From: JBBDIO01 sp040880365 | GTDB lineage: Bacteria > Chloroflexota > Anaerolineae > Caldilineales > Caldilineaceae | DNA: 6,390 nt | NCBI GenBank assembly: GCA_040880365.1 | Contig: JBBDIO010000083.1 | Location: 1 to 6,390 of the forward strand | Direction: 5' to 3' | Notes under the pieces: model-generated | Seen by the model: the letters and a program-made list of their open reading frames with translations, nothing else | What the model was told of the DNA's origin: nothing | Databases searched by the model: none | Part shown: one piece after another, positions 5,603 to 6,390 of the stretch | How positions within the stretch are numbered: the stretch's first letter is position 1 | Layout of the letters: each line of letters starts with the position of its first letter | Program-made: the position numbers and the translations under genes

Positions 5603-5631
5603 AGTATAATGCGAGGTCAAAAGATTGTCAA
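5603..5631 (-). promoter_or_regulatory. Near-consensus sigma-70 promoter pointing left
   Basis: The minus strand has a perfect -35 TTGACA (5626-5631), the ideal 17-nt spacer, and -10 TATACT (5603-5608, five of six). This is the best promoter in the window. Transcription should start near 5597 and run left through the 17-bp repeats towards the terminator at 5133-5175. The nearest clear gene in that direction, the SWIM gene, starts about 645 nt away. Confidence 0.7.
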
Positions 5632-5650
5632 TGAAGATTTTTTTCCACAA

Positions 5651-5686
5651 CTTGCGCGAGACTTCAATCTTGCGCAAGACTTCATC
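5651..5686. repeat. 18-bp imperfect tandem duplication with CTTGCGCAAG palindrome
   Basis: CTTGCGCGAGACTTCAAT (5651-5668) and CTTGCGCAAGACTTCATC (5669-5686) match at 15 of 18 positions. The second starts with a perfect 10-bp palindrome, the first with a one-mismatch version. Relative to the promoter at 5603-5631 the palindrome centres lie near -58 and -76, a usual place for activator binding, so this may be a pair of operator sites. It also lies just after the stop of the gene ending at 5724. Confidence 0.55.
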
Positions 5687-5723
5687 CAGGCGTCGCTGTA
5701 TTGGGACGGGCCTGTGAGCGAAT

Positions 5724-6390
5724 CTACTCTTCCTGAATGCGAAAGCCCGGCGGTGTCACTGTGTCGGTATAGCCCACGGGCAATGCAGCGCGCTGATTCA
5801 GGCGCGCCAACTCATCCTGGACTATGCGCATCCGCTCGCCCAGATCCCCGGCCTGCCCATCGGGATGCAGGCCAAATTCCCAGACCTGGGCCAACAGTTT
5901 CAACACCTCCAGGCGCAGTGCGCTTTGGGCAACAGGGTCTGCTACATCATTGCTCATGGCATTGACCAGCACATTGATGTTCGTGTGCACCGTCGATAGA
6001 TCCTGGAGGATAAAATCGGCATTAACCTCCCATTCGGGCACCAAAGTCAGACCAAAGCCGCCCTGGGCAATGCGCGCTTTGCGGGCCAACCAGGTTCGGC
6101 GTTCCATCAGGAACCAAAGTTGTTCCCCCGGCGTTAAAGAAACGGTCGCCTGCGCGTTACGATAAATATCGCCGCGGGCCGCATCTTCTGTTTGGAGCGC
6201 AATTGCCAGACTTTGTTGTTCGGGTTCAATATCAATACCACCAGTTAGCTGGATACGTTCGGCCAATATACGCGCCGCCAAACGCCGCTGCTCCACGGCC
6301 TGCACCAATGCCTGTTGCACGGCAGACTGTTCGACCGGGGGCGACGCGACGGGCACTATCAGCGCGGCCAACTGGTTGGTGGGCAATTGG
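5724..6390 (-). CDS. Unrecognised protein, C-terminal part (partial)
   Basis: The frame is open from the right edge to a TAG at 5724, giving about 222 residues of the C-terminal part of a longer protein. A TTG at 6386 could be read as a start, but the frame continues past it and it has no visible ribosome binding site, so I treat the gene as truncated by the window. Numbering from that TTG, residues 16-45 are helical and Gln/Ala/Arg-rich, 84-108 hold a PGEQLWFLMERRTW segment, 112-121 an LTLVPEWEVN strand-like stretch, and 125-200 are long amphipathic helices (VLVNAMSNDVAD, LRLEVLKLLAQVWEFGL, DELARLNQR); the end is short and Pro/Gly-containing (TPPGFRIQEE). No membrane segment, metal site or nucleotide-binding motif is visible. 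I do not recognise the family and infer no function. Confidence 0.75.
   Translation of the reverse strand, partial: QLPTNQLAALIVPVASPPVEQSAVQQALVQAVEQRRLAARILAERIQLTGGIDIEPEQQSLAIALQTEDAARGDIYRNAQATVSLTPGEQLWFLMERRTWLARKARIAQGGFGLTLVPEWEVNADFILQDLSTVHTNINVLVNAMSNDVADPVAQSALRLEVLKLLAQVWEFGLHPDGQAGDLGERMRIVQDELARLNQRAALPVGYTDTVTPPGFRIQEE

Larger units (their letters stand above)
4952..5723. other. 772-nt signal-rich non-coding spacer upstream of the SWIM gene
   Basis: I see no well-supported gene. From right to left it holds an 18-nt imperfect duplication with a CTTGCGCAAG palindrome (5651-5686), a near-consensus minus-strand promoter (5603-5631), three 17-nt tandem repeats (5465-5515), a GC hairpin between 11-nt direct repeats (5189-5249), a terminator-like hairpin (5142-5175), a widely spaced 10-bp inverted repeat (5080-5131), and two small palindromes (4995-5005, 5006-5013) before the SWIM gene. 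It could encode an untranslated RNA or serve as a long regulated leader. Confidence 0.7.

Noticed and set aside
5609..5965. Plus-strand frame starting MRGQKIVNEDFF
   Set aside because: Its first third covers the minus-strand promoter and the 18-bp duplication; the rest is antisense to the clear coding frame ending at 5724, with low-complexity Pro/Arg/Ala content. No ribosome binding site.

Overview
The window looks like ordinary bacterial chromosome of moderate to high GC. The overall feel is of a Chloroflexota (Anaerolineae/Caldilineae-like) genome. The pointers are a small stand-alone SWIM zinc-finger protein of a type I associate with that phylum, a one-domain M16 peptidase that seems to be followed by a coupled partner gene, TTG starts, and hairpin-rich spacers with GGGCGTCTTCC-type stems. 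The lineage is inferred from memory of such genomes; no rRNA or other marker gene is present.

All supported genes lie on the minus strand, so transcription runs right to left. In transcription order they are: the C-terminal 220 or so codons of an unrecognised protein (stop at 5724, running off the right edge); a 772-nt spacer (4952-5723) full of signals; an 82-residue SWIM zinc-finger protein (4703-4951); a 466-nt spacer with a terminator hairpin and a G-rich minisatellite (4237-4702); a polytopic LPG_synthase_TM/flippase-like membrane protein (3142-4236); UDP-glucose 6-dehydrogenase (1498-2934); an M16 zinc peptidase (16-1410); and the first six codons of a further gene that overlaps the peptidase stop by four bases (1-19).

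Functionally, Ugd makes UDP-glucuronate for exopolysaccharide or glycolipid synthesis. The flippase-like protein next to it belongs to a family often linked to envelope lipids and glycolipids, so the pair may serve the cell envelope, although the 207-nt gap and a separate -10 box before ugd argue against a tight operon. The M16 peptidase is probably the first half of a two-gene peptidase pair. Nothing links the SWIM protein to a specific pathway.

The most interesting part is non-coding. Between 4952 and 5723 there is a near-consensus minus-strand sigma-70 promoter (5603-5631) preceded by a duplicated palindromic site. It points away from any sizeable gene, through three perfect 17-nt tandem repeats and a GC hairpin flanked by 11-nt direct repeats, to a 12-bp terminator hairpin at 5142-5175. 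This layout suggests a free-standing RNA of about 450-470 nt, or a long attenuated leader for the SWIM gene. No tRNA, rRNA, CRISPR array, insertion sequence or transposase gene was seen.
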